A model generated the notes under the pieces. It worked only from the letters and a program-made list of their open reading frames with translations, searched no databases and was not told the DNA's origin. 64,000 bases of DNA from JAHFUA01 sp963808725 (GTDB lineage: Bacteria; Acidobacteriota; Terriglobia; Terriglobales; Acidobacteriaceae), in the NCBI GenBank assembly GCA_963808725.1, contig CAWEGO010000002.1:558001-622000 (forward strand), in the 5' to 3' direction. A program made the position numbers and the translations under genes. Below are positions 50,411 to 60,729 of the stretch, in pieces; position 1 is the stretch's first letter, and every line of letters begins with the position of its first letter.

Positions 50411-52522
50411 ATGTCAGCCTTCACTCGCCTGCGCGCATTCCTCGCAAAAATTTCCTGCAACAAAACATCCTGGGATAGCACACGCCGGCTCTACGCGCTA
50501 ATCGCAATCCTCGCGGTATGGACCGGCGCCATCGGCCTGCGCCTGGTGGACCTGCAAGTGGTCCGCTACGGCGACTTCACGCAACGGGCACAGCGCCAGC
50601 AGCAGCGCACCATCGAGGTTTCGCCGCGGCGGGGCGTTATCTATGACCGCAAGGGCCGCGAGCTGGCGATGTCGGTGATGGTGGACTCCATCTTCGCGGT
50701 GCCGGCGGAGGTCCCCGACCAGGCCGGCACGGCGGCTCTGCTGGGGCGCATCCTTAACGTGGATTCCCGCGAAATCCTGGCGCGCATGAGAGCCTCGCAT
50801 GCCTTCTGCTGGGTGGCCCGCAAAGTGGATGCCGACCTGGCAGCGCGCGTACGGGCGCTGAATCTGAAGGGCATTTACTCCCAGAAGGAGCCCAAGCGCT
50901 TTTATCCCAAGCGCGAGCTGGCGGCGCAGGCGCTGGGCTATGTGGGCATGGATGACGAGGGTCTGGGCGGCATCGAACGCGAGTACGACGAGCACCTGCG
51001 CGGCATGCCCGGCAAGATGCTCATCAGCATGGACGCGCGCCGGCACTGGTTCGGGCGGGTGGAGCGCCAGCCCGATCCCGGCCAGAACGTAGTGCTCACC
51101 CTGGATCAGAACATCCAGTACATCGCGGAGCGCGAGTTGCAGACCGCCATGGAGCAGACCAAGGCAATCGCGGGCACCATCATCGTTACCAATCCGCACA
51201 CCGGCGAGGTGCTGGCGCTGGCCAATCGCCCTACATTCAATCCCAACACCTTTAATAAAGTTCCCACGGCATTCCTGAAGAACCACGCGGTGAGCGACGT
51301 CTATGAGCCGGGCTCAACCTTTAAGATGGTGACCGTGGCCGCCGCGCTGGAAGAGAAGCTCACGCGGCCGGACGAGCTCGTCGATTGCCAGATGGGCGCC
51401 ATCGTGGTTGGGGGCATGCGCATCCGCGACCACGAGAAGTTCGGCCTCATCCCGGTTACCGACATCATCGCCCACTCCAGCGACGTGGGCGCCATCAAGC
51501 TCGGCCTGCGGCTGGGCGAAGAGCGCTTCGACCACTACATCCGAGCCTTCGGCGTGGGGGCGCAGACCGGCATCGAACTGCCGGGCGAGACGCGCGGGCT
51601 GGCCAAGCCGGTGAGCCGCTGGTCGAAGGTCTCGATCGGCGCCATCTCGATGGGGCAGGAGATCGGAATATCGGCAATCCAACTGGCCGGAATGGTCTCG
51701 ACCATCGCCAACGACGGCGTCTGGCAAGCGCCGCACATCGTGGCCGCGCCGCAGGGAGGGCTGAGGGAAGTTGCCGATCATCCCGACAGCGCCCCGCCGG
51801 CGGAACAGAGGCGGGTGATCTCCAACCTCACCGCGGCACAGATGAAGATGATGCTGCAGCAGGTGGTGCTGCGCGGCACCGGCCGCAAAGCGCAACTGGA
51901 TGGCTTCAGCGCCGCCGGCAAGACCGGCACGGCGCAGAAGGTCGATCCTTCGACCGGCGCTTATTCGCGCTCAAAGTACGTGGCTTCCTTCGCCGGGTTT
52001 GCGCCTATCAACAATCCCGCGCTGACCGTGGTGGTGATCCTCGATTCCGCGGTGGGCTTGCACCAGGGCGGCCAGGTCTGCGCGCCGGTCTTCCAGCGCG
52101 TCATGCAGCAGACGCTCGAATATTTGAACGTGCCGCATGACACCGACGTCAAAGCGCCGCGCGCGCTCGCAGCGAAACTCCGGGACGCTGACTTGGACGA
52201 GGGTTCTCCCGACCGGCTAGCCGGTGGCCTGGAGATGGCTGTGGCCGACATGCCGGCCGCGCAACCGGCCGCCGCTTCGGCTCCGACGGCAGCGCCGGCG
52301 GCAACCGCGCCGGCATCGGGGACGGTGGTGATGGATGTCGAGACCGGCGGCTTGGTGGTTCCGTCGCTGATCGGGAAACCCGTGCGCGCCGCCGTGGAGA
52401 TGGCGCAGGAAATCGGCTTTGAGATCGACGTGATCGGCGAAGGCGTGGCCCAAGAGCAGGCCCCAGCGCCGGGCTCGCACATTGCTCCCGGCGGGCGCGT
52501 CGCGGTGCGGTTTAAGCCGTGA
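50411..52522 (+). CDS. ftsI: Septal peptidoglycan transpeptidase FtsI (PBP3) with PASTA domain
   Basis: FtsI crosslinks septal peptidoglycan. The 703-residue class B PBP has an N-terminal anchor (LYALIAILAVWTGAIGLRLV), a dimer domain (RRGVIYDRKGRELAMSVMVD), and the transpeptidase motifs STFK (YEPGSTFKMVTV, about 301), SSD (IAHSSDVGAIKL, about 357) and KTG (AAGKTGTAQKVD, about 502). The C-terminus has one PASTA domain (VVPSLIGKPVRAAVEMAQEI). The second motif is SSD where SxN is standard. It is followed by a repeat element and then murE. Confidence 0.92.
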   Translation: MSAFTRLRAFLAKISCNKTSWDSTRRLYALIAILAVWTGAIGLRLVDLQVVRYGDFTQRAQRQQQRTIEVSPRRGVIYDRKGRELAMSVMVDSIFAVPAEVPDQAGTAALLGRILNVDSREILARMRASHAFCWVARKVDADLAARVRALNLKGIYSQKEPKRFYPKRELAAQALGYVGMDDEGLGGIEREYDEHLRGMPGKMLISMDARRHWFGRVERQPDPGQNVVLTLDQNIQYIAERELQTAMEQTKAIAGTIIVTNPHTGEVLALANRPTFNPNTFNKVPTAFLKNHAVSDVYEPGSTFKMVTVAAALEEKLTRPDELVDCQMGAIVVGGMRIRDHEKFGLIPVTDIIAHSSDVGAIKLGLRLGEERFDHYIRAFGVGAQTGIELPGETRGLAKPVSRWSKVSIGAISMGQEIGISAIQLAGMVSTIANDGVWQAPHIVAAPQGGLREVADHPDSAPPAEQRRVISNLTAAQMKMMLQQVVLRGTGRKAQLDGFSAAGKTGTAQKVDPSTGAYSRSKYVASFAGFAPINNPALTVVVILDSAVGLHQGGQVCAPVFQRVMQQTLEYLNVPHDTDVKAPRALAAKLRDADLDEGSPDRLAGGLEMAVADMPAAQPAAASAPTAAPAATAPASGTVVMDVETGGLVVPSLIGKPVRAAVEMAQEIGFEIDVIGEGVAQEQAPAPGSHIAPGGRVAVRFKP

Positions 52523-52541
52523 CCGCCCCCTCCACGATAAT

Positions 52542-52664
52542 GTCATCCTTCGCGAGGTGAAGCCGAGCGGAGGATACTGAGAAAGACGCTGGCGTCACGG
52601 TTGGAGCTGGCGTCAACTTCATCGCCAGATTCTCCCGTCTCGCCTTGCTCGCCGGAAGAATGAC
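52542..52664. repeat. 123-bp element with GTCATCCTT...AAGAATGAC ends (copy 2, reversed)
   Basis: It reads gtcatccttcgcgagg...ccagattctcccgtctcgcc...gaagaatgac, the reverse complement of the elements at 46901 and 56893. It lies in the ftsI-murE gap. Confidence 0.7.
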
Positions 52665-52718
52665 AAGCTTGGGGAATGCGGCAGATCAGACAGAGCTGCG
52701 GAACCAATCGTTATAATA

Positions 52719-54233
52719 ATGGCAGCAATGACCTTCCTTCATCTCCTGGACGGGGCTGAAGTCCTGCTTCAGAGCGGCAACGCCGAGATTTCCGGCGTGG
52801 AGTACGACTCGCGCCGGGTGAAGCCGGGCGACTGCTTCGTCGCCATGCGCGGCGAGACCAGCGACGGCAACCGCTACATCGATGCCGCCATCGCCAGCGG
52901 CGCGGCGGCGGTGGTCACCGATTCCGCCCAGGAAAAACCGCGCCCAGCCGTGGCTTGGGCGCAGGTGCCGCACGGACGGCGCGCGCTGGCTCGCATCAGC
53001 GCCAATTTCTATCGCCGACCGGCGGAGAAGCTGCGCATCACCGGCATCACCGGAACCAATGGCAAGACCACGACCAGCTTCCTGATCGAATCCATTCTGC
53101 AAGCTGCCGGCCGTGAGAGCGCGCTGATCGGGACGGTCGAGTACCACGTCGCCGGCAAAGTCCTGCCCGCGCCGCACACCACGCCGGAGGCTCTGGAACT
53201 CGCGCAACTGTTCTCCCAGGCGCTGGGAGCGGGCGCCACCGAGGCGGTGATGGAGGTTTCGTCCCATGCCCTGGAGCAGCAGCGCGTTTACGGAATCCCG
53301 TTCGACGTGGCGGTGTTCAACAACCTCACGCGCGACCACCTCGACTACCACCAGACTATGGAGCGCTACTTCGATTCCAAGTGCATCCTGTTTCGCGGGT
53401 GCGGCACCGAACCGCCGCGGGTGGCAGTTCTCAACATCGAGGATGAGTACGGCGCGAAGCTGGCGCAAGCCAGCAAGTCGGAGCTGCGCCTCACCTACGG
53501 CATCGCCGGCGGCGATTTCCGGGCGGACAAGATCGACACCGGGCGCAACGGCACGCGCTTCGATATCGTCATGCCGGCGGGCACGATCCCAATCTGGTCG
53601 CCGCTGGTGGGACGGGTGAACGTGTACAACATTCTGGCGGCGGCCGCGGCGGCTTATGGGCGCGATTGCTCCACGCAGGCCATCGAAAAGGGCGTGGCCG
53701 CGCTCACCAGCGTGCCCGGGCGCTTTGAGCGCGTGGAGTGCGGCCAGGGCTTTTACGTGGTCGTGGATTACGCCCACACCGACGACGCGTTGCGCAACCT
53801 GATGGCGCTGGCGCGCGCTCTGGTTAGCAAGGATCGCGGACGGGTGATCACGGTTTTCGGCTGCGGCGGCGATCGCGACCGCAGCAAGCGCCCGCTGATG
53901 GGCGAAGCCGCCGGCCGGGGCAGCGATTTTGTGGTCGTCACCTCCGACAATCCCCGCAGCGAAGATCCGCTGGCCATCATCAACGATGTGCTGCCGGGGC
54001 TTCAGCGAACCAATGTCCGCTATACCATGGAGCCGGACCGCCGCAAGGCAATCAGTCTGGCAATCGACGAAGCGCGGCCCGGCGACATCGTGCTGATCGC
54101 CGGCAAAGGACACGAGAAGCTGCAGATCACGCGCGAGGGCGCAGCGCCGTTCGATGATGTCGAGGTCGCTTGCGAGGTGCTGCGCTCGCTGGGTTACGAG
54201 GCCTGTGCGGTCTCAGGAGAGGTGGCGCGATGA
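52719..54233 (+). CDS. murE: UDP-MurNAc-L-Ala-D-Glu ligase, meso-DAP adding
   Basis: MurE adds the third stem residue. The 504-residue product has the P-loop GITGTNGKTTTSFLIESILQ (about 110), EVSSHALEQQRVYGIPFDVA, NLTRDHLDYHQTMERY and the DAP-specific DNPRSEDP (about 409), so meso-diaminopimelate is the expected substrate rather than lysine. Its stop overlaps the murF start (ATGA). Confidence 0.97.
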   Translation: MAAMTFLHLLDGAEVLLQSGNAEISGVEYDSRRVKPGDCFVAMRGETSDGNRYIDAAIASGAAAVVTDSAQEKPRPAVAWAQVPHGRRALARISANFYRRPAEKLRITGITGTNGKTTTSFLIESILQAAGRESALIGTVEYHVAGKVLPAPHTTPEALELAQLFSQALGAGATEAVMEVSSHALEQQRVYGIPFDVAVFNNLTRDHLDYHQTMERYFDSKCILFRGCGTEPPRVAVLNIEDEYGAKLAQASKSELRLTYGIAGGDFRADKIDTGRNGTRFDIVMPAGTIPIWSPLVGRVNVYNILAAAAAAYGRDCSTQAIEKGVAALTSVPGRFERVECGQGFYVVVDYAHTDDALRNLMALARALVSKDRGRVITVFGCGGDRDRSKRPLMGEAAGRGSDFVVVTSDNPRSEDPLAIINDVLPGLQRTNVRYTMEPDRRKAISLAIDEARPGDIVLIAGKGHEKLQITREGAAPFDDVEVACEVLRSLGYEACAVSGEVAR

Positions 54234-55615
54234 GGCTGGCGCTGGGGCGGATCGCCGAGTTCATCAGCGCCGTGGGCGAGTTTGATGACGCCGCGGTCGC
54301 CGGCGGATACTCCATCGACTCGCGCACGCTGGCTCCCGGCGAGCTGTTTTTTGCGGTGAAGGGCGAGCGCCTCGATGGTCACGAGTTCGTGGAGCAGGCG
54401 CTGGCGGCAGGCGCCGTCGGGGTGGTGGTGGGGCGGGACCAGGCGGCGCGCTACAGCGGACATCATCGCCTGCTTGCGGTTGCCGATCCGCTGGCCGCGT
54501 TGCAGCGCCTGGGGACCGCCGTGCGCCGACTGTGGGGCAAGAAGCTGATCGCGGTCACCGGCTCCACCGGCAAGACCACCACCAAAGAAGCCATCGCGCA
54601 GGTGCTGCGCCCGCGGTTTCGCGTTCTCAAGTCCGAAGGCAATCTCAACAACCACTTCGGACTGCCGCTGCAACTGCTGCGACTCGAACCGGAGCACGAA
54701 ATCGCCGTCATCGAGATCGGCATGAACCATGCGGGCGAGATTCGCGCGCTGGCCGAGATCGCGCACCACGATGTGGCCGTGGTCACCAACGTCGGGCCGG
54801 TGCACCTGGAGTTCTTCGAATCGGTCGCCGCCATCGCCCGCTCCAAGTATGAGCTGATCGAGACCCTCCATGCCGGCGGGACGGCGGTGCTCAACGCCGA
54901 TGACGAGTACGTTTCCCAATTCGGGCGAGACTTCCACGGGAAGGTAGTGACGTTCGGCATCGAGCGCCCGGCGGACGTGCGCGCGGAGAACATACAGGAG
55001 CGCGGGCTGGAGGGCTCGGCGTTCGACCTGCTCGCTGGCGGCTGCCGGCAAAGCGTCACGCTACCGCTGCTGGGGCTGCACAATGTTTACAACGCGCTGG
55101 CCGCAGCCGCGGTGGGGGTGGAGGTGGGCATCGCGCCTTCCGAAGCCGCCGAAGCGCTGGCGGCGCTCCTGCCCCAGGACAAACGCGGAGAGTTAACACA
55201 GGTTGCTGGCGCGACGGTAATCAATGATTGCTACAATTCGAATCCGAAGGCTCTGGCAGCGATGGTGGCTTCATTTGCCCGGCTACCGGCGCGGCGACGC
55301 ATTGTGGTAGCGGGCGAAATGCTCGAACTCGGTGCCACGGCGCCGGAGCTGCATCGCCAGTGTGGAACGGCCATCGCGCAGAGCGGGATCGACGTGCTGC
55401 TCGGTGTGCATGGTGCAGCCCGGCAGATGGTTGAGGGAGCGCTGGCGGCAGGAATGGCGGCGGAATTCGTGGAGACGCCGCAGCAAGCGGGAGAGTGGCT
55501 GGCCCGCGAGGTGCGTCCTGGAGACGCCGTCCTGCTCAAGGCCTCGCGCGGGGTGAAGCTGGAAGGCGCGCTGGAGGCCTGGCGCGCGCGCTTGCAGGCG
55601 GCTGCAGCAAAATAG
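54230..55615 (+). CDS. murF: UDP-MurNAc-tripeptide D-Ala-D-Ala ligase
   Basis: MurF adds D-Ala-D-Ala to complete the pentapeptide precursor. The 461-residue protein has GSTGKTTTKEAIAQVLRPRF (about 110), VIEIGMNHAGEIRALAEIAH, VTNVGPVHLEFFESVAAIAR and NDCYNSNPKALAAMVASFAR. The ATG at 54230 overlaps the murE stop, so coupling is likely. The Ddl enzyme is not in the window. Confidence 0.96.
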   Translation: MRLALGRIAEFISAVGEFDDAAVAGGYSIDSRTLAPGELFFAVKGERLDGHEFVEQALAAGAVGVVVGRDQAARYSGHHRLLAVADPLAALQRLGTAVRRLWGKKLIAVTGSTGKTTTKEAIAQVLRPRFRVLKSEGNLNNHFGLPLQLLRLEPEHEIAVIEIGMNHAGEIRALAEIAHHDVAVVTNVGPVHLEFFESVAAIARSKYELIETLHAGGTAVLNADDEYVSQFGRDFHGKVVTFGIERPADVRAENIQERGLEGSAFDLLAGGCRQSVTLPLLGLHNVYNALAAAAVGVEVGIAPSEAAEALAALLPQDKRGELTQVAGATVINDCYNSNPKALAAMVASFARLPARRRIVVAGEMLELGATAPELHRQCGTAIAQSGIDVLLGVHGAARQMVEGALAAGMAAEFVETPQQAGEWLAREVRPGDAVLLKASRGVKLEGALEAWRARLQAAAAK

Positions 55616-55643
55616 CAAGAACGGACGGCAAGGCGGAGGCAGA

Positions 55644-56777
<1,134 letters not shown>

Positions 56778-56892
56778 CGGCTGCAGCAGTCGTGATAGAA
56801 GTGGTTAGGGGAAAGTAGGAAGTGGAAAGTGAGAAGTGGAAGGCAAGGGCGCGGCTTTAGTGTGCGTGTGAGAACTCGAGTCAGCATGCACT
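56778..56892. other. Short intergenic segment before the repeat element
   Basis: It holds purine-rich gaagtgg/gaaagtg copies (56800-56848) that are partly inverse to cacttaccactttcc at 57053-57066. No gene. Confidence 0.4.
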
Positions 56893-57013
56893 GTCATTCT
56901 TCCGCCGAGCAAAGCGAGGCGGGAGAATCTGGGATAGCAGTTAACACCACCGATTCGGTGGCTCGGGCGGTGTCACCAGATCCTCCGCTCGCCTTCGGCT
57001 CGCGAAGGATGAC
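56893..57013. repeat. 121-bp element with GTCATTCTT...AAGGATGAC ends (copy 3)
   Basis: The same orientation and core as copy 1 (gagcaaagcgaggcgggagaatctg, cagatcctccgctcgcc), with a different centre. It lies in the mraY-murD gap. Confidence 0.7.
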
Positions 57014-57090
57014 AACCTCATCAGCCCTCCGCAACTCCACCTACCACTTATCACTTACCACTTTCCACTCGCCGGCTGAGCCGGGGATGC

Positions 57091-58476
57091 ATGGACGTTA
57101 AAAACAAACGCGTTCTCGTCGTCGGCCTGGGCAAGTCGGGCGTGGCCTCGGCCATCTTTTTGAAGGATCGCGGCGCGCGCGTCAGCGTGTCCGACGCCAA
57201 GACCGAAGACCAGCTCCGCTCGGCCATCCCCGCGCTGCTCGACAAAGGTATCTCGGTCGAGACCGGCGGGCACGGCGAACGCACCTTCCGTGATCAAGAC
57301 CTGATCGTGGTCAGTCCAGGCGTCCCCAGCGACGTGCCGCAACTACAGAAGGCCCGCGCGCAGGGCATTCCCATCATCGGCGAAGTCGAGCTGGCGTCGC
57401 GCTTCCTCAAAGGACACATCCTCGCCATCACCGGCTCCAACGGCAAGACCACCACCACGGCGCTGGCCGGCGAAGTCATCGGCATGGGCGGATACGAGGT
57501 GTTGGTGGGCGGCAACATCGGCACGCCCGCCATCGCGCTGGTTGCGGATTCGACTTCTGATACCTACAACGTTCTGGAGATTTCCAGTTTCCAGCTCGAG
57601 AGCATCGAGAGCTTCCACCCCGAGATTGCAGTCATTCTCAACATTACGCCTGACCATCTCGACCGCCACCACAGTTTCGACGCCTACGTGCAGGCCAAGG
57701 CGCGTATCTTCGAGAACCAGACGCCGCAGGATCACGCGGTCCTGAACGCTGACGATCCCACCTGCTCCGGTCTGGCCGGCAAGACCCGCGCCCAGGTGCA
57801 CTGGTTCAGCCGCAAGGGGGAAGTCGAGCGCGGGGCGTTCGTGCGCGACGGCAAGATCTTCTGGCGCGAAGATGGCGACGACCTGGAGGTCATGCCGGCG
57901 AGCGGCATCACGCTCAAGGGGGCACACAACCTGGAAAACGTCCTGGCCGCAGTTTGCGTGGGACGCCTCGTTGGCAGCGAGCCGCACCGCATCCGCCGCG
58001 CCGTCGAAGAGTTTAAGGCTGTCGAGCACCGGCTGGAGTACGTCGCGACCATTCAGGGAGTCGAGTATTACAACGATTCCAAAGCCACCAACGTGGACGC
58101 CACCATCAAGGCGCTGGAGTCCTTTCCCGGCAACATTCATATCATCCTTGGCGGCAAGGACAAGGGCAGCGACTACTCAGTGCTGAAAGACCTGCTACGT
58201 GCCCGCGCCAAGCGCGTGTACACCATCGGCGCGGCAGCGGAGAAAGTCGAATCGCAGATCGCGGGATCTGCGCCCGTGCTCCGCGCCGAGACGCTGGAGA
58301 CGGCCGTGAAGCGCGCTGCGGAGTCAGCCGGGCCCGGCGACATCGTGCTGCTGGCCCCGGCCTGCGCCAGCTTCGACCAGTTCGAGAGCTATGAGCACCG
58401 TGGCCGAGCGTTCAAAGAGGCAGTACACGCTCTGGCCGCGCGCAAGGCGCCCAGCGAAGTGGGAGGAGCGGCGTAA
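57091..58476 (+). CDS. murD: UDP-MurNAc-L-Ala D-glutamate ligase
   Basis: MurD adds D-glutamate. The 461-residue product has the N-domain VLVVGLGKSGVASAIFLKDR, P-loop ITGSNGKTTTTALAGEVIGM (about 114), LEISSFQLESIESFHPEIAV, NITPDHLDRHHSFDAY and NDSKATNVDATIKALESF. It ends at 58476, where ftsW begins at once. Confidence 0.97.
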   Translation: MDVKNKRVLVVGLGKSGVASAIFLKDRGARVSVSDAKTEDQLRSAIPALLDKGISVETGGHGERTFRDQDLIVVSPGVPSDVPQLQKARAQGIPIIGEVELASRFLKGHILAITGSNGKTTTTALAGEVIGMGGYEVLVGGNIGTPAIALVADSTSDTYNVLEISSFQLESIESFHPEIAVILNITPDHLDRHHSFDAYVQAKARIFENQTPQDHAVLNADDPTCSGLAGKTRAQVHWFSRKGEVERGAFVRDGKIFWREDGDDLEVMPASGITLKGAHNLENVLAAVCVGRLVGSEPHRIRRAVEEFKAVEHRLEYVATIQGVEYYNDSKATNVDATIKALESFPGNIHIILGGKDKGSDYSVLKDLLRARAKRVYTIGAAAEKVESQIAGSAPVLRAETLETAVKRAAESAGPGDIVLLAPACASFDQFESYEHRGRAFKEAVHALAARKAPSEVGGAA

Positions 58477-59568
58477 ATGGCTAAACGCGTCAGTGTCGAC
58501 AAAACGCTCTTCATCGTCACCCTGCTGCTCGTGTTTATCGGCTTGGTGATGGTGTTTAGCGCCTCGGCAGTGATGGCAAAAGAGCGTTTCGGCTCGGCCT
58601 ACACCTTTCTGTTTAAGCAGATGGTGTGGGCCGTCGCCGGCCTGATCGCGATGGTCATCGCCATGAACGTGGACTACTGCCGCTACAAACACCCGGCGAT
58701 CGTGTTCTCGCTGCTGGGCGTCACACTTACCCTGCTGGTTGCGGTGTTTTTCCTCGACCGCTCGCACAACACGCACCGCTGGATTCGCCTGGGGTTGCTG
58801 TCCTTCCAGCCGTCGGAGCTGGCGAAACCCGCGCTCATCCTGTTTCTTGCCTATTTCCTGGAGAACCGCACCAAGTCCATGGACGACTGGCGGCAGACGC
58901 TGCTGCCCGCCGCCGTCCCCATCGTCGTGTGTGCCGGGCTGATCCTCAAGCAGCCTGATCTGGGCACGTCGGTGGTCTGTCTCGCCATCAGCGCCATCAT
59001 CCTGTTCGTCGCGGGCATGAGGATGCGCTACCTTGGCTACGCGCTGGTCGCATCCATTCCGGTGCTGTACGTGACCATCTTCCGCGTGAAGTGGCGTTAC
59101 GAGCGCATCCTCGCGTTTCTCGATCCATGGAAAGACCCGCAGGGACGCGGCTTCCATATCATTCAATCGCTCATCGCGGTCGGCACCGGAGGGTTCACCG
59201 GCCAGGGGCTGATGGAAGGCAAGCAAAAGCTCTTTTACCTGCCCGAGCCGCACACCGACTTCATCTTCGCGGTGATCTCCGAAGAAATGGGACTGCTGGG
59301 CGCGCTGGCCGTGGTGTCGCTGTTCGCCATCTTTCTCTACCGCGGCATGCGTACCGCGCTTGCGACCGAAGACATCTTCGCGCGCTACCTGGCCACCGGC
59401 ATCACCTCGACGATCGTGGTGCAAGCGGTGTTCAACATCAGCGTGGTGCTGGGCCTGATGCCCACGAAGGGGATTCCGCTGCCGTTCATCTCCTACGGCG
59501 GCTCGTCGCTGTTCGTGATGCTGGCCTGCGTGGGCGTCCTGCTGAACATCACGCAGAGTACCGACTGA
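58477..59568 (+). CDS. ftsW: Septal glycan polymerase FtsW
   Basis: FtsW is the SEDS glycosyltransferase that works with FtsI. The 363-residue protein has ten helices and SEDS landmarks: GLLSFQPSELAKPALILFLA, RYERILAFLDPWKDPQGRGF, HIIQSLIAVGTGGFTGQGLM and MPTKGIPLPFISYGGSSLFV. The ATG directly follows the murD stop. Confidence 0.95.
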   Translation: MAKRVSVDKTLFIVTLLLVFIGLVMVFSASAVMAKERFGSAYTFLFKQMVWAVAGLIAMVIAMNVDYCRYKHPAIVFSLLGVTLTLLVAVFFLDRSHNTHRWIRLGLLSFQPSELAKPALILFLAYFLENRTKSMDDWRQTLLPAAVPIVVCAGLILKQPDLGTSVVCLAISAIILFVAGMRMRYLGYALVASIPVLYVTIFRVKWRYERILAFLDPWKDPQGRGFHIIQSLIAVGTGGFTGQGLMEGKQKLFYLPEPHTDFIFAVISEEMGLLGALAVVSLFAIFLYRGMRTALATEDIFARYLATGITSTIVVQAVFNISVVLGLMPTKGIPLPFISYGGSSLFVMLACVGVLLNITQSTD

Positions 59569-59569
59569 T

Positions 59570-60640
59570 ATGCGCGCGGTCCTAGCCGGAGGCGGCACCG
59601 GCGGCCACGTCATCCCGGCACTGGCCATCGCCCACGAACTGCACGAACTTTATTCTGCCGAAGTGATGTTCATTGGGACCTCACGCGGCATCGAGAACCG
59701 CCTGGTTCCTGCGGCAGGGTTCGAACTTAGGCTGGTGGAGGTCGGAGCGCTGAAAAAGGTCAGCCTGGCCAGGCGGGTCGCCACCATGACCGCGCTGCCT
59801 AAGGCGATCTTTCGCTCGCGGAAGATCCTCAGCGAGTTCCGGCCTGACGTTGTCATCGGCGTGGGCGGATACGCTTCCGGGCCGGCGATGCTGGCGGCGG
59901 CGATCTCCCGCATACCCACCCTGGCATTTGAGCCGAACGTCGTGCCCGGACTCGCCAATCGCATTATGGCCCCGATTGTCTCGTCCGCCGCGGTCCACTT
60001 CGAGGAAACTCGCCGCTATTTCCGCCGCTGCCAGGTGACGGGCGTTCCTGTGCGCCGGGCGTTTTTCAATCTGCCGCCCAAGCCGGCGGGGAGTCCACCG
60101 ACGCTGCTGGTTTTCGGCGGCAGCCAGGGCGCGCATGCCATCAACGAAGCGGTGATGCACGCGCTGGCGGCGCTCAGCGAGCAGGTCCCGGGAATCCAGC
60201 TCGTCCACCAGACCGGCGAGCGCGACTATAATGACGCCCAGGCGGCGTACCTGCGCTCGCGGGCCCACGCAGAGGTTTTCCCGTTCATCGAGGACATGCC
60301 AGCGATGTTTGCGCGTGCCGACCTGATCGTGTGCCGCTCAGGCGCCAGCACCGTGGCCGAGGTGACCGCGGCCGGGAAGCCGGCGATCTTTATCCCCTTC
60401 CCGCACGCGGCGGACGATCACCAGTTGCGCAACGCTGAAGCGCTGGAGCGGGCGGGAGCGGCGGTGCTGATCGCGGAGAAAGATTTGTCCAGCGAGCGGC
60501 TGGTGGCCGCGGTGTGCGAGCTGCTGTGCGATCCGGCTCGGCTGGCGCGCATGTCGGAGGGGTCGCGCAAACTGTCGCATCCCGACGCCGCATGCCAGAT
60601 CGCAGTCCTAGCAGGACGACTGGCAGGGGTACCGGCATAA
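59570..60640 (+). CDS. murG: UDP-GlcNAc transferase MurG (lipid II synthesis)
   Basis: MurG makes lipid II by adding GlcNAc to lipid I. The 356-residue product has AGGGTGGHVIPALAIAHELH, DVVIGVGGYASGPAMLAAAI, LLVFGGSQGAHAINEAVMHA and RSGASTVAEVTAAGKPAIFI, PFPHAADDHQLRNAEALERA. It starts 2 bp after ftsW (ATG at 59570). Confidence 0.96.
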   Translation: MRAVLAGGGTGGHVIPALAIAHELHELYSAEVMFIGTSRGIENRLVPAAGFELRLVEVGALKKVSLARRVATMTALPKAIFRSRKILSEFRPDVVIGVGGYASGPAMLAAAISRIPTLAFEPNVVPGLANRIMAPIVSSAAVHFEETRRYFRRCQVTGVPVRRAFFNLPPKPAGSPPTLLVFGGSQGAHAINEAVMHALAALSEQVPGIQLVHQTGERDYNDAQAAYLRSRAHAEVFPFIEDMPAMFARADLIVCRSGASTVAEVTAAGKPAIFIPFPHAADDHQLRNAEALERAGAAVLIAEKDLSSERLVAAVCELLCDPARLARMSEGSRKLSHPDAACQIAVLAGRLAGVPA

Positions 60641-60647
60641 GATTCCA

Positions 60648-60715
60648 ACCGCGGATTCACGCGGATCAACGCGGATTCTGGCTTTGATCCGTGTTCATCG
60701 GTGTAAATCCGCGGT
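60648..60715. repeat. Inverted repeat accgcggat...atccgcggt
   Basis: Arms ACCGCGGATTCACGCGGATC and GATCCGTGTTCATCGGTG-TAAATCCGCGGT type pairs span 60648-60715 with many partial repeats of CGCGGAT. It fills the murG-murC gap. Confidence 0.55.
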
Positions 60716-60729
60716 AAGAAGCTTTTTCA

